Assembly (NCBI RefSeq): GCF_025822605.1
Contig: NZ_JACKTY010000029.1
Location: forward strand, 375,236 to 439,235
DNA: 64,000 bases
Source of the DNA: Mycolicibacterium komossense
GTDB lineage: Bacteria; Actinomycetota; Actinomycetes; Mycobacteriales; Mycobacteriaceae
Reading direction: 5' to 3'
Position numbers and translations under genes: made by a program. Below, in pieces: positions 16,333-24,816 of this stretch; within the stretch, counting starts at the first letter, position 1; every line of letters begins with the position of its first letter. The notes below the pieces were generated by a model. The model made no database searches. It had not been told where the DNA came from and was given only the letters and a program-made list of their open reading frames with translations.

Positions 16333-18199
16333 GAACTGCCGCCGGCACATCCTGCGACGCAAGCGACTCCGCATGGGCCGCAACGAGACCGGATGCGACG
16401 GCGTTGCGCGGCCCTTCGGTGCCGCGGACATTACCGGTGCCGCACACGATGCCGAACGGGGCGACGGCATCGGCGATCAGCTCGGGAATCTCGAAGTCGA
16501 GTGCGCACCCGCCGAGGAGTACGACGAAGCCGATCTGACGCAGGTCACCGCCGGGTGCAATGGTCCGCAGCGCGCGTAACGCGTTGACCACGAATACGCG
16601 GTCCTTGGCCGTCCGGCGCACGGTACGGATCCGCTCCAGCGAATGACGGGTCGGGATCGGGTTCAGCCCGGTCTCCCCCAACGCGACCACCCGCGCGAAC
16701 GCCGTCGGCGGCAGCGGAGTCTCGAAGAACTGGACGGTACCGTTCTCCAGACGGATGTGAAAGAAGCTCTCCGCCTTGCCCAACGGGCAGCGTTTGATCT
16801 CCTCGGCCAGCTCCAGGTTGTCCAGCCCGAGCTCGGCGTCGATCAGTTTGGTGACCAGGTCGCCTGCCCCGGCCAGATGGGTGGCGTCGGTGTGACCGTC
16901 GGTGTCGATCACCGCGGCATCGGTCGAGCCGCCACCGAGGTCGAGCACCACCAGCGGCTTGTCGGTTCCCGGAGTGGTCAGCGCGCCCAGGACGGCCATC
17001 TCGGCTTCGACGCCACCGACGACCACCGTGACCTTCTCGGCACCGGCTTCACGTAGGTGGGCGGCCACCGCGTCCGCGACGGCCTTCATGCCGCTTTCTT
17101 TGGTACGGACCATCGCCGCCAGCGCCACCGCGTTCTCCAAGGCGACCTCGCCTGCAACACCACCCCGAACCTCTTGCGGCACAAGGGTATCGATAGCCAG
17201 CAGATCCTGGATCCGGACATCTGCGAGCGCATGCTTGGACAGGTCAGCCATGCTCTGCCGAACGTTGGCGATCATGCCGCCGGTGTTGGTCCCCGCCTCG
17301 CCGACGACGTCCACCAACGGACTGACCCGCTGCACCTCGGCCATGATGTCCGCGGCACCCCGCGAGACGTCGACCTTGGCCTTCTTCGTCACGCCGAGCA
17401 GCTCCAGCGAGCCGGCGGGGATGGTGCGGTCCTCGACGTCACCCGACGGTGTCCGCACCACGACCGCCGACCGGTTACCCGTGAGGGCCCGCGCGACCGG
17501 GGACACCACCTTGGTCTGGTCGGGGTCGAGGCCGAAGATCGTCGCCAGTCCATAGGCGTTGGACAGGGTGCGGATTGACTGACCGGGCCCGGCGACCTCG
17601 ACAGCGGCCACCATCCCGACCGGCACCAGGTCGATCCGCGACACCTCGTCGATGATGGGGATCTTGATGGTCAGCCGGTTGGCCACCAGCACGGCATCGT
17701 CGTTACAGAGGATCGCCCCGGTGACGTCGATGCCCCCCTCGACGGCGGTGTTGATCGCGCGCGCAGTGACATCGAAGTCGGTACCACGCGGCACCAGAAC
17801 GATAACCGGTGCCCCCGTTTGCGTTTCGGCCAGGGACTCGAAGTCGACGATGGTGCCGACTCCGAGTCCCCGACCACCGGGCGTCCGGGGATCGTGACCG
17901 ATCATGGTCGACTCGGTGATGATGGTCTCGGTGATGGTCTCCATCGCCAACCCACTGATCACCGGGGTCGCCTCGTTAAGCAGGATCAGGTCGAGGTCGG
18001 CCAACTGCATGCCGGCACCCTCGAGTGCCCACATCACCGACTTCGCGACACCATCGACATTCTTGACGGTGCCCTTGATACCCGTCGTGCGCGTCAACGC
18101 AGCGCCGACATACTCGACCGACCCGTCAGAGTCGATGGTGGCCAGACTGGCCTCCGTGGTGGAGTTGCCGATATCGACCCCGACGACCGTCCGATTCAC
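16325..18199 (-). CDS. ddrA: Diol/glycerol dehydratase reactivase, large ATPase subunit
   Basis: 624 residues. Hsp70/actin-like ATPase of the DdrA/PduG/DhaF family: GVDIGNSTTEASLATI (phosphate-1), NEATPVISGLAMETITETII, a central VVLDLGGGSTDAAVID, and the C-terminal GGCALDFEIPELI with GTGNVRGTEGPRNAVASG. GTG 18199 is chosen because AGAAACGAG lies 9 nt upstream; a TTG at 18208 would sit directly on that site. It removes inactive cobalamin from the dehydratase with ATP hydrolysis. It follows the medium subunit after an 18-27 nt gap. Confidence 0.95.
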   Translation of the reverse strand: MNRTVVGVDIGNSTTEASLATIDSDGSVEYVGAALTRTTGIKGTVKNVDGVAKSVMWALEGAGMQLADLDLILLNEATPVISGLAMETITETIITESTMIGHDPRTPGGRGLGVGTIVDFESLAETQTGAPVIVLVPRGTDFDVTARAINTAVEGGIDVTGAILCNDDAVLVANRLTIKIPIIDEVSRIDLVPVGMVAAVEVAGPGQSIRTLSNAYGLATIFGLDPDQTKVVSPVARALTGNRSAVVVRTPSGDVEDRTIPAGSLELLGVTKKAKVDVSRGAADIMAEVQRVSPLVDVVGEAGTNTGGMIANVRQSMADLSKHALADVRIQDLLAIDTLVPQEVRGGVAGEVALENAVALAAMVRTKESGMKAVADAVAAHLREAGAEKVTVVVGGVEAEMAVLGALTTPGTDKPLVVLDLGGGSTDAAVIDTDGHTDATHLAGAGDLVTKLIDAELGLDNLELAEEIKRCPLGKAESFFHIRLENGTVQFFETPLPPTAFARVVALGETGLNPIPTRHSLERIRTVRRTAKDRVFVVNALRALRTIAPGGDLRQIGFVVLLGGCALDFEIPELIADAVAPFGIVCGTGNVRGTEGPRNAVASGLVAAHAESLASQDVPAAVHA

Positions 18200-18226
18200 C
18201 CGTGTCAACTCGTTTCTATCGTCTGA

Positions 18227-18820
18227 TCAGACCGCTGCCGCGGAGAACTCGGGGATCACCTCGACGGCCTTCGCCCCCTTGCGCACCAGTTCGGTCTCCT
18301 TCAGGTGCAGGAGAGCCGCCTTGGCCTGCCACCGGGGGCGGGCCATCTGGTCGTTGAGGGTCGGAACCGGCTCCGGCGATTCACCTTTGGCGTACTGAGC
18401 GGCATTCGAGCCGATGCTGCGGTAGGTCTCCAGAGTCAGCAACGGGCACTGCGGGAACAGCTCAAGGCTCGACAGTCGCGGTAGGTCACGCTGGTGAATC
18501 ATCGACGTGCCACGGGCCAGGATGCCGATACCGATGCCCGATCCCGACAGCTTGGCCGCCGTGTGCGCCATCAGCGCCAGGTCGGCGCTGTTCTGGATAC
18601 GGATGATCCGGGCGCTGACTTCCTGCTCCTCGATACCCGCGAGGATCTGGCGGATGACCTCCGAGTGCGGGATGTCGACGATGGTCTGATTGAAGAGACT
18701 CCCGAATGCCGGCGAGATCGCAACCACCACCTCGTCGGGTCGCTTGCCACGTTCCGCCGGGCCGATCTCGCGCAGCGAGAGCGTCCGCTTGCCGTCTTCC
18801 GTATTGGTCGACACGGTCAT
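18227..18820 (-). CDS. pduD: AdoCbl-dependent diol/glycerol dehydratase, medium subunit
   Basis: 197 residues; characterised enteric PduD has about 224. The body is highly conserved: DEVVVAISPAFG, VIRQILAGIEEQEVSARIIR, LSGSGIGIGI, RLSSLELFPQCPLLTLETYR and PVPTLNDQMARP. The N-terminal amphipathic extension of enteric PduD, which targets the enzyme to microcompartments, is absent. ATG overlaps the large-subunit stop (ATGA), so the two are coupled. Confidence 0.95.
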   Translation of the reverse strand: MTVSTNTEDGKRTLSLREIGPAERGKRPDEVVVAISPAFGSLFNQTIVDIPHSEVIRQILAGIEEQEVSARIIRIQNSADLALMAHTAAKLSGSGIGIGILARGTSMIHQRDLPRLSSLELFPQCPLLTLETYRSIGSNAAQYAKGESPEPVPTLNDQMARPRWQAKAALLHLKETELVRKGAKAVEVIPEFSAAAV

Positions 18821-20541
18821 TCCACCTCCACCTCAGGGTTGGATGCGCTCGTCACGTGGCGCAGCTTCTTCATTTCTTCCCAGCGTGCGCCCGACGGCCG
18901 ATAGCCGGTACCGGGGCCGGCGTAGTCATTCGAGTCGTTGACGGCAGACAGCGGCTGAAGGTCCTTTGTCATGATCGCCGACGTCTGGAGCAAGTCACCC
19001 GAAACACGCTGGCGCAGAACGGCAAGCAAGTTCTCGGCGATATCGGAGAATCCGGTCGCCTCCAACGCCTTGACCAGGTCCAGGCCGGTGACGTTGCGGT
19101 CCATCACCTGCTGCGCGCCCTTGAGGTCCTCCAGCACATCCCGTGGGATCAGTTCCTTGCTGCCGTTGGCGTACACCGCGGTGTCGATCTCCGCATCGGT
19201 GATGGGCGGCAGATCCAGGTACCGGAACACCGCCTGCAGAGCCTTGCCCGCACGGGTACGGACCGCCAGGATGTCGGATTCCTTCACATGCCGCAGCCCA
19301 CCGTCGATCTGCAGATCTCGCTGGATGGTGTTGAAGTCGTCGTAGTCGTCGCTCTCCAGATTCGAGCCCGCAAACATGTTGTCGTAGTTCGGCATCGTGG
19401 AGTAACCCGAGCAGACGAAATCCGTTCCCGGCATCATCTGCGGCATCAGACGCGCCGTCCGGCGCATTGCGGAGTGGGAGAACGACTGGTCGTTGCCCGA
19501 GGCGCATTCGAGGTCCACCGAAGACGCGATCAGATTCTCGGCCGCGACCGCACGAATCCCTGCCGGCACTGCGCCGGGAACGCCGATACACGAGATCGAA
19601 CCGTTCTGCAGGCCCTGCACACCGGCGCCCTTGGCGACCAGGATGCACCGAATCTCCAGGTACAGCATGGACTTTCCCTGCGCATTACCCATCTGCACCT
19701 CGGAACCGGTACCCGAGGTGAAGCGCATCTTGATGCCACGTGAGGCGTAAGCCCCGGCCAGGAACGCCTTCGACCACGGCGTATCGTCACCGTCGACGAA
19801 AACCGGCTCGGTGCCATAGACCGAGATCGTCTCGGCGTAACCCGTGATGCCGCGCATACCGAGGTCGAGCTCTGTCGCTTCCTCCAGGGCGCACTGCGTC
19901 AGTGGGCCGCCGGTGCCCACCTGGCTGCCGATCTGCTGCGCCATCGCGACCAGCGGTGCATAGCGCACCACGCCCAAAGTTGTTTCCACTTCTGAGAATC
20001 CGCGGATCGATGCCTCTGCCGCGTCGCAAGCCACCTGGAGCGGGTTGTCCCTGGCGCTGGTGCAGTGCCCCTGGTTCGCCGGCGTGCGCCGGGCCCGCAT
20101 CTTCTGCATGCCCATCATGATCTCGACGATGTTCAGGTTCTTGGCGACCGCGAGCAGCTTGGCGGGCGTGAGTCCATTGGTGACCGCGATGACCTCTTGG
20201 CGGGTCACCGCCGGGTCGACCAGCATGCGGGCAATTTCCTGCGCCGAAAGCGCCATCGACTGCTCGGTGGTCTCGGCGTCGATAGCCTTGTCGGCGATGA
20301 ACTGATCGATGAAGTCGAAGTCGGCGCGGGCGACCCCGTCCATCTCGACGATGACCCCGTTCTCGACACGCACGCTTGGCTGGGGATCGAAGTCGCTGTC
20401 CATCGCGACCATGCCCACCTCGGGCCACTCCTCGACAAAACCGTCGAGGTTGACCGGCCGGTCTTCCAGGATCTGGGTCCGAAGTGAATGACGGACGCCA
20501 TTACCCGAAGCGCCTGCCTTCTGAATTGCCTCTGCTGTCAT
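18817..20541 (-). CDS. pduC: AdoCbl-dependent diol/glycerol dehydratase, large catalytic subunit
   Basis: Dehydrates 1,2-propanediol or glycerol to propionaldehyde or 3-hydroxypropionaldehyde by a B12 radical mechanism. 574 residues with long identities to Klebsiella PduC: MMGMQKMRARRTP, GHCTSARDN (position of the catalytic His), TQCALEEATEL, YAETISVYGTEPVF, MRFTSGTGSEVQMG, SSVDLECASGNDQ (catalytic Asp) and GYSTMPNYDNMFAG. Substrate preference cannot be decided by eye. Second gene of the operon, 9 nt after the small subunit; enteric operons instead begin with the large subunit. Confidence 0.97.
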   Translation of the reverse strand: MTAEAIQKAGASGNGVRHSLRTQILEDRPVNLDGFVEEWPEVGMVAMDSDFDPQPSVRVENGVIVEMDGVARADFDFIDQFIADKAIDAETTEQSMALSAQEIARMLVDPAVTRQEVIAVTNGLTPAKLLAVAKNLNIVEIMMGMQKMRARRTPANQGHCTSARDNPLQVACDAAEASIRGFSEVETTLGVVRYAPLVAMAQQIGSQVGTGGPLTQCALEEATELDLGMRGITGYAETISVYGTEPVFVDGDDTPWSKAFLAGAYASRGIKMRFTSGTGSEVQMGNAQGKSMLYLEIRCILVAKGAGVQGLQNGSISCIGVPGAVPAGIRAVAAENLIASSVDLECASGNDQSFSHSAMRRTARLMPQMMPGTDFVCSGYSTMPNYDNMFAGSNLESDDYDDFNTIQRDLQIDGGLRHVKESDILAVRTRAGKALQAVFRYLDLPPITDAEIDTAVYANGSKELIPRDVLEDLKGAQQVMDRNVTGLDLVKALEATGFSDIAENLLAVLRQRVSGDLLQTSAIMTKDLQPLSAVNDSNDYAGPGTGYRPSGARWEEMKKLRHVTSASNPEVEVE

Positions 20542-20550
20542 AGCTCTCTC

Positions 20551-20979
20551 CTATTCGCTTTCCGCGAGAATGTCGCGTCGCTCATAAACTTCGGCTGCCT
20601 CACGCACCAGTTCGGCGAGTAATGTCGCGCTGTACTGCGTTTCCAATTCCTCGGCGATCGCTTCGAGTTCAGCCTTGGTCGACGCATTCGGGCGCAGGGA
20701 GTTGTAGATCTCCAGCACTCGCGAATCACTGATCGCGACCATCTCCGCCGCCCGCCGCAGGTTGGCGCCCAATTGTTTACGCCCGGCCTTTTCCGAGACC
20801 TGCGCCTGCAGCCGGAGAGTGTCGGGTGTGATGCGTAGATCGGTGGCCTGAACATGGCCGGAAACGACGGCTTCCAGAGTGATCTCGTCGATCGATTTCC
20901 CGGTGGGCGTGAATAGCAGATCCTTGCGGTGGACACTCAGCGGATAGTCCACCGCGGGATCGAGGGTCGGTTGCGTCAT
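20551..20979 (-). CDS. pduE: AdoCbl-dependent diol/glycerol dehydratase, small subunit
   Basis: 142 residues from ATG 20979 (MTQPTLDPAVDYPLS), with TTGGAG upstream; the long in-frame N-terminal extension before this ATG is not coding. Family block: GKSIDEITLEAVVSGHVQATDLRITPDTLRLQ and RVLEIYNSLRPNASTKAEL. It lacks the N-terminal targeting extension of enteric PduE (about 173 residues). First gene of the operon, giving small-large-medium order. Confidence 0.95.
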   Translation of the reverse strand: MTQPTLDPAVDYPLSVHRKDLLFTPTGKSIDEITLEAVVSGHVQATDLRITPDTLRLQAQVSEKAGRKQLGANLRRAAEMVAISDSRVLEIYNSLRPNASTKAELEAIAEELETQYSATLLAELVREAAEVYERRDILAESE

Positions 20980-21057
20980 GCACTGCTCCAAGAGGTGAGG
21001 GGTGATCAGCGTCACCCAACGTCCACATACGTGACACGGTTGGTCGCGCGTGGCCCA

Positions 21058-21091
21058 ATTGTGTCTCGTATCACGTTGCAGGAACGTTGCA
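21058..21091 (-). promoter_or_regulatory. Direct-repeat activator site and -10 of the dehydratase operon
   Basis: Reading the minus strand: TGCAAC-GTTCC-TGCAAC (21091 to 21075), 11 nt, then CACAAT (21063 to 21058) as -10. The same layout occurs before the LuxR-type gene and the aldehyde dehydrogenase. Transcription would start near 21051. Confidence 0.7.
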
Positions 21092-21246
21092 GCGAAACCG
21101 CTACCCAAAAGGGCAGGTGAGGACGTCCGATCGGGTGGGCGAGGCCGGCCGTTCGGAGAGGGTTGCAGAACATTGCCGAGCTCCGACGCGGCTCGAGCGC
21201 CGCGCGCCCGGGACCTCGGTAGCCCCGCCCTGAAGCCGATTTCGTA

Positions 21247-21272
21247 CTTCACACCTGGGCTTCACACCTGGG
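21247..21272. repeat. 13-bp perfect tandem duplication
   Basis: CTTCACACCTGGG occurs twice head to tail (21247-21259, 21260-21272) about 90 nt before the FhuF-like gene. It could be a binding site or a replication slip. Confidence 0.75.
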
Positions 21273-21277
21273 CTTGG

Positions 21278-21295
21278 CCCCACCGTTCGGTGGGG
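21278..21295 (+). promoter_or_regulatory. GC hairpin upstream of the FhuF-like gene
   Basis: CCCCACC and GGTGGGG form a perfect 7-bp stem with a GTTC loop, 65 nt before the gene start. No U run follows, so it is a possible leader structure rather than a clear terminator. Confidence 0.4.
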
Positions 21296-21359
21296 AATCG
21301 GACTGATCACCGCAGTCCCGCCGCCTTGCGCGCGGCCGCGAAGTTAGCGTGAAAACATC

Positions 21360-22130
21360 ATGGACGACATCGCAGCGGCACCGTGCGGGACTTCTGTTCC
21401 GCTCGACGGCCCCCGGCTGCTAGCCAGTACCGCCGAAATCGGCGAATACTTTTCGCTTCCACGTGTCGAAGACGACACGTGGCGGCCGCTGGCGCAGTTA
21501 TTCGATGACGCGACACTCAAGGATTATGTCGAGCGGACAAGACTCGCCATCGCCACTTCGTCGCACTGCGAGCCCGACGATATTTCGACGAAATTGGCTG
21601 CCTCATCATTTCAGCTCGGAATCGCGGCGCGACTGCTGTCGCCGGTAGTGGGGGCGGCAGCATGCTTCGGCGCCGTGCCAATTCTGGATAACCGATCTCT
21701 GGTATGGCGACCCACCTCTCGACATCATGCGCAGTTCGCGGTCACCGAGGTGAATTGGGTTCGGGCAGCCAATCCAGAACGGGCTGCCGCCCTGATCTCC
21801 GAATCCGTGATGAATGGCGTCCTCGGTCTACTCAACAGCAGGCTCAAGGCGCTGGTGTCACTGTCACCCCAGGTGGCGTGGGGCAATGTCATCTCGTCCG
21901 CGAACGGTGCGGTAACCGTGCTGGCGATATCCCGTCCGGAGCATGAGGACGCCGGGCGGGCACTGGTGCGGGCACTGCTGCGCATCGAACCATTGGTCGA
22001 GACCGGCGACTTCGAAGGCGGCACGTTCGTCCGCCGGAGCTGCTGCCTGTTCTACCAAGCTCCCCGGTCAGGGCTCTGCGGCGACTGTGTTTTGACCATG
22101 TCAGGCGGGTCACAACGAATCGGGCGGTGA
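21360..22130 (+). CDS. FhuF-like (2Fe-2S) protein, candidate cobalamin or iron reductase
   Basis: 256 residues. The C-terminus carries RRSCCLFYQAPRSGLCGDC, which has the C-C-X10-C-X2-C spacing of the [2Fe-2S] site in FhuF-type ferric-siderophore reductases. The N-terminal 200 residues are weakly FhuF-like. No signal peptide or membrane segment, so probably cytosolic. It is divergent from the dehydratase operon and followed by the LuxR-type gene. No siderophore genes are nearby, and the island lacks a PduS-type cobalamin reductase. Reduction of cob(III/II)alamin before adenosylation is therefore a reasonable, unproven role. Confidence 0.8.
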   Translation: MDDIAAAPCGTSVPLDGPRLLASTAEIGEYFSLPRVEDDTWRPLAQLFDDATLKDYVERTRLAIATSSHCEPDDISTKLAASSFQLGIAARLLSPVVGAAACFGAVPILDNRSLVWRPTSRHHAQFAVTEVNWVRAANPERAAALISESVMNGVLGLLNSRLKALVSLSPQVAWGNVISSANGAVTVLAISRPEHEDAGRALVRALLRIEPLVETGDFEGGTFVRRSCCLFYQAPRSGLCGDCVLTMSGGSQRIGR

Positions 22131-22144
22131 GGAGTTCATCGCTT

Positions 22145-22178
22145 TGCAACGTTGCTGCAACGCACCCCGAGATAACAT
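22145..22178 (+). promoter_or_regulatory. Direct-repeat activator site and -10 of the LuxR-type gene
   Basis: TGCAAC-GTTGC-TGCAAC (22145-22161), 11 nt, then TAACAT (22173-22178). Same spacing and orientation as the dehydratase and aldehyde dehydrogenase promoters. Predicted start near 22185, 26 nt before the ATG. Confidence 0.7.
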
Positions 22179-22210
22179 TCGCCCCGCTGACCGGCAGGAC
22201 GGAGTCAATC

Positions 22211-22987
22211 ATGGGTTGGTCACAAACGCGCTACGCACCGGCTCACATCGGTCTACGGGGTGCAGAACCGGTTCACTCTCGCGGAATCGCCGACATACGA
22301 GGAACTTTCGTCAACGCACCACGGCTGCGCACAGTATTCGTGATGAATGACGAGCTACTGCGTCACGGGCTCATGCACGTGGTGTCACAGGCCAATGGTG
22401 TCGAGTTCGTCGGCGATCTGCAACACGGCAACGGGCTGACCGATCGCCTCCGCGCTCTGCGACCGGAGCTACTCGTGGTTGGACTCGAGCCCGGCGTGTC
22501 GTTGTCAGGACTGCTGGCCGGACTCGATCCCGCGCCCAAAGTCGTCGTGGTCGTCGACGGGGAAGACGCCTCTGCGCGGTCCCTGGAGCTGATCCAGGCC
22601 GGCGCGGACGCTCTGGTCGATCGCAGGTCGCCGTCGACCGACCTGCTCAACACCGTGCTGCGGGTGATGAACGGTCAGACAGCGCTGGATGCGCGCAGCG
22701 CCAACGCACTCATCGCCGAGCTACGTTCACAACGAACCGAATCCCCCACCGACTATTCTCGGCTGTTGACCCGACGGGAACGGGAAGTGTTGAGTCTGCT
22801 CACCGACGGGCTGGACAATCGGGCAATCGCGACGAAGCTGTTCATTTCCGAGGCAACCGTGAAGTTCCATCTGCACAACATCATGGACAAGTTCGGCGTA
22901 CACAAGCGCGCTGCGCTGGTCTCGGCGGCACTGCGCGGCAACCGCGGTGGAACGGATGGCTACGCGTCCGCTATCCGCAATGGGTGA
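22211..22987 (+). CDS. LuxR/NarL-family regulator with degenerate receiver domain
   Basis: 258 residues from ATG 22211, with GGAG about 7 nt upstream; the longer in-frame reading would run through the promoter repeat. The receiver-like domain (about 40-165) lacks phosphorylation residues: the acidic pair reads MNDE, and the expected Asp is replaced in LLVVGLEPG. The C-terminal HTH is standard (LTRREREVLSLLTDG...ISEATVKFHLHNIMDKFGV). Probably phosphorylation-independent control of island genes. It sits between the FhuF-like gene and bluB. Confidence 0.88.
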   Translation: MGWSQTRYAPAHIGLRGAEPVHSRGIADIRGTFVNAPRLRTVFVMNDELLRHGLMHVVSQANGVEFVGDLQHGNGLTDRLRALRPELLVVGLEPGVSLSGLLAGLDPAPKVVVVVDGEDASARSLELIQAGADALVDRRSPSTDLLNTVLRVMNGQTALDARSANALIAELRSQRTESPTDYSRLLTRREREVLSLLTDGLDNRAIATKLFISEATVKFHLHNIMDKFGVHKRAALVSAALRGNRGGTDGYASAIRNG

Positions 22988-23044
22988 TCGCCGTCGGCAG
23001 TATGCCGTCGACGATGGCTCTGCACACCTGACCGGAGGTCAGCA

Positions 23045-23683
23045 ATGACATCAGCAGGACTGTACGACGTCATCGGCCGACGCCGCGACGTCCGCGCCGA
23101 GTTCACCGGTGATCCGGTCGACCCTGCGGTACTCAACCGCATCCTCGAAGCTGCGCATACCGCCCCGAGTGTGGGCATGAGCCAGCCGTGGGACTTCGTC
23201 CTGATCTCCGATCGCGACACCAGAGCTGCGTTTCACGCCCACGTCATGGCAGAACGCAGGGTCTTCGCCGAGTCGTTGACCGGCGAGCGCGCCGAGACCT
23301 TCGACACGATCAAGATCGAGGGGATCCTCGACTCGACCATCGGCATCGTGGTCACCTACGACCACCTGCGCGCCGGTCCGGCAGTGCTCGGCAGACACAC
23401 CAACTCCGATGCCGGGCTCTACTCGGTCTGCCTGGCGATCGAGAACCTTTGGCTGGCAGCCACCGCCGAGGGGCTCGGCGTCGGCTGGGTGTCGTTCTTC
23501 CGGGAACCGTTCCTGCAGGAACTCCTCGACATCCCACCGGCGATCCGCCCCATCGCCTGGCTCTGCGTCGGCCCGGTGACGTCGTTACAGCACACCCCGG
23601 ACCTTCAGCGCCACGGATGGCGTTGTCCGGCACCGCTGTCCAGCGTCGTGCATTACGAACACTACGACAGCACGCGCTCATGA
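23045..23683 (+). CDS. bluB: 5,6-dimethylbenzimidazole synthase
   Basis: Oxygen-dependent fragmentation of FMNH2 to DMB, the lower ligand of B12. 212 residues with a nitroreductase-like fold: RRRDVRAEFTGDPVD, EAAHTAPSVGMSQPWDFV, TNSDAGLYSVCLAIENLWLAATAEGLGVGWVSFF. These blocks distinguish BluB from ordinary nitroreductases. ATG start in GAGGTCAGCAATG. Its TGA overlaps the ATG of the next gene (ATGA). Confidence 0.95.
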   Translation: MTSAGLYDVIGRRRDVRAEFTGDPVDPAVLNRILEAAHTAPSVGMSQPWDFVLISDRDTRAAFHAHVMAERRVFAESLTGERAETFDTIKIEGILDSTIGIVVTYDHLRAGPAVLGRHTNSDAGLYSVCLAIENLWLAATAEGLGVGWVSFFREPFLQELLDIPPAIRPIAWLCVGPVTSLQHTPDLQRHGWRCPAPLSSVVHYEHYDSTRS

Positions 23684-24816
23684 CAGACTCGATTTCGGTC
23701 CAGCTGCCAGTGCGCGGTCGACCGGTGACCGTCGCCGGATCGAGCGGGCGCGCGATGAGTGCCACCGGCTCGTTGATCCGGGCCGGCGCGACGGTCACCG
23801 TCATCTCCCCCGACCCGACCCCGTACCTGAGCGACCTGGCTGATCGCGGCCTGATCACGATCCGCGAACGCGAATTCGCCTCAGCCGATATCGACTCGGC
23901 TGCACTGGTTTTCGCGTGCACAGGGATCGAAGCGCAGGATATGTCGATCGCCGAGGCCGCTGCTGCGCACGGCGTGTTCTGCATCAGCGACGACCCGGCG
24001 GACGTCGCGCCGCCGGCGCTCCGTAACGGCCATCCACGTAGCGGACGGGTGATCCTGGTCGGCGGCGGCCCCGGCAATCCGGGCTTGCTGACGGTCGCCG
24101 GTCGCGACGCCATCGCCGGCGCCGACGTGATCGTGACGGACCGCCTCGCACCGGTCGCGGTGCTCAGCGAGCTCGCACCGCACGCGCAGATCATCGACGC
24201 CTCGAAGATTCCCGGCGGGCGCCGGGTGGAGCAGAGCGAGATCAACTCGATGTTGATCAGCCATGCCCTGGCAGGCAAGACCGTGATCCGACTCAAGGGC
24301 GGTGACGGTTTTGTCTTCGGTCGCGGCGGTGAAGAAGTCGACGAGTGCGTGCGCGCGGGTATCGCCGTCGACGTCATCCCCGGTGTCAGCTCGGCCATCG
24401 CCGCACCGGCTTCGGCGATGATCCCCGCCACGCATCGCGGCCTCACCCAGGGATTCACGGTGATCTCGGGCCACGTCCCACCCGAGCATCCGGAATCCGG
24501 GGTCAACTACGCCGCACTGGCACAGGCGAATACGACGATCATCCTGATGATGGCCGTCGCGAATCTCGATGCCATCACCGAAGCCCTGATGGGCGGCGGA
24601 ATGGACAGCGACACCCCGGCCGCGGTCATCGCCGACGGCAGCCTGCCCAGTCAGCGCGAGATCCGGGCCACGATCGCCACGATCGCCGCCGCTGCCCGAG
24701 CGGCCGATATCGGTCCCCCGGCGACCACGATCATCGGAGCTGTTGCGGGTTTCGTGCCTGGGCATGCGATACGACAGCTGCAGGCAAGCGGGGCGCCGAG
24801 GGTTAATGTCGGCTGA
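23680..24816 (+). CDS. cobA: Uroporphyrinogen-III C-methyltransferase with N-terminal siroheme-synthase-like domain
   Basis: 378 residues. The C-terminal 250 residues are a SUMT (VILVGGGPGNPGLLTVAGRDAI, VIRLKGGDGFVFGRGGEE, VIPGVSSAIAAPA, GLTQGFTVISGH) that makes precorrin-2, the entry to corrin synthesis. The N-terminal ~110 residues resemble the precorrin-2 dehydrogenase part of CysG. Its dinucleotide motif is degenerate (VAGSSGRAMSATG), so dehydrogenase activity is doubtful. Start overlaps the bluB stop, and its stop overlaps the next ATG (TGATG). bluB, cobA and the phosphatase gene form one coupled unit. Confidence 0.92.
   Translation: MTDSISVQLPVRGRPVTVAGSSGRAMSATGSLIRAGATVTVISPDPTPYLSDLADRGLITIREREFASADIDSAALVFACTGIEAQDMSIAEAAAAHGVFCISDDPADVAPPALRNGHPRSGRVILVGGGPGNPGLLTVAGRDAIAGADVIVTDRLAPVAVLSELAPHAQIIDASKIPGGRRVEQSEINSMLISHALAGKTVIRLKGGDGFVFGRGGEEVDECVRAGIAVDVIPGVSSAIAAPASAMIPATHRGLTQGFTVISGHVPPEHPESGVNYAALAQANTTIILMMAVANLDAITEALMGGGMDSDTPAAVIADGSLPSQREIRATIATIAAAARAADIGPPATTIIGAVAGFVPGHAIRQLQASGAPRVNVG

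Larger units (their letters stand above)
20980..21359. other. Divergent regulatory region between the dehydratase operon and the FhuF-like gene
   Basis: 380 nt without a gene. It contains an inverted repeat TACGTGACAC (21028-21037) / GTGTCTCGTA (21061-21070, 9/10), the TGCAAC direct-repeat promoter (21058-21091), a degenerate second copy (21172-21187), a 13-bp tandem duplication (21247-21272) and a 7-bp hairpin (21278-21295). It is the densest cis-regulatory region of the window. Confidence 0.7.

Noticed and set aside
21172..21187. Second TGCAAC-type repeat upstream of the dehydratase operon
   Set aside because: The second half is degenerate, the spacer is 4 nt and no -10 follows; kept only as a possible auxiliary site.
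20980..21252. N-terminal extension of the dehydratase small subunit
   Set aside because: It would run through the TGCAAC promoter, has no family similarity, and ATG 20979 has a good ribosome site.
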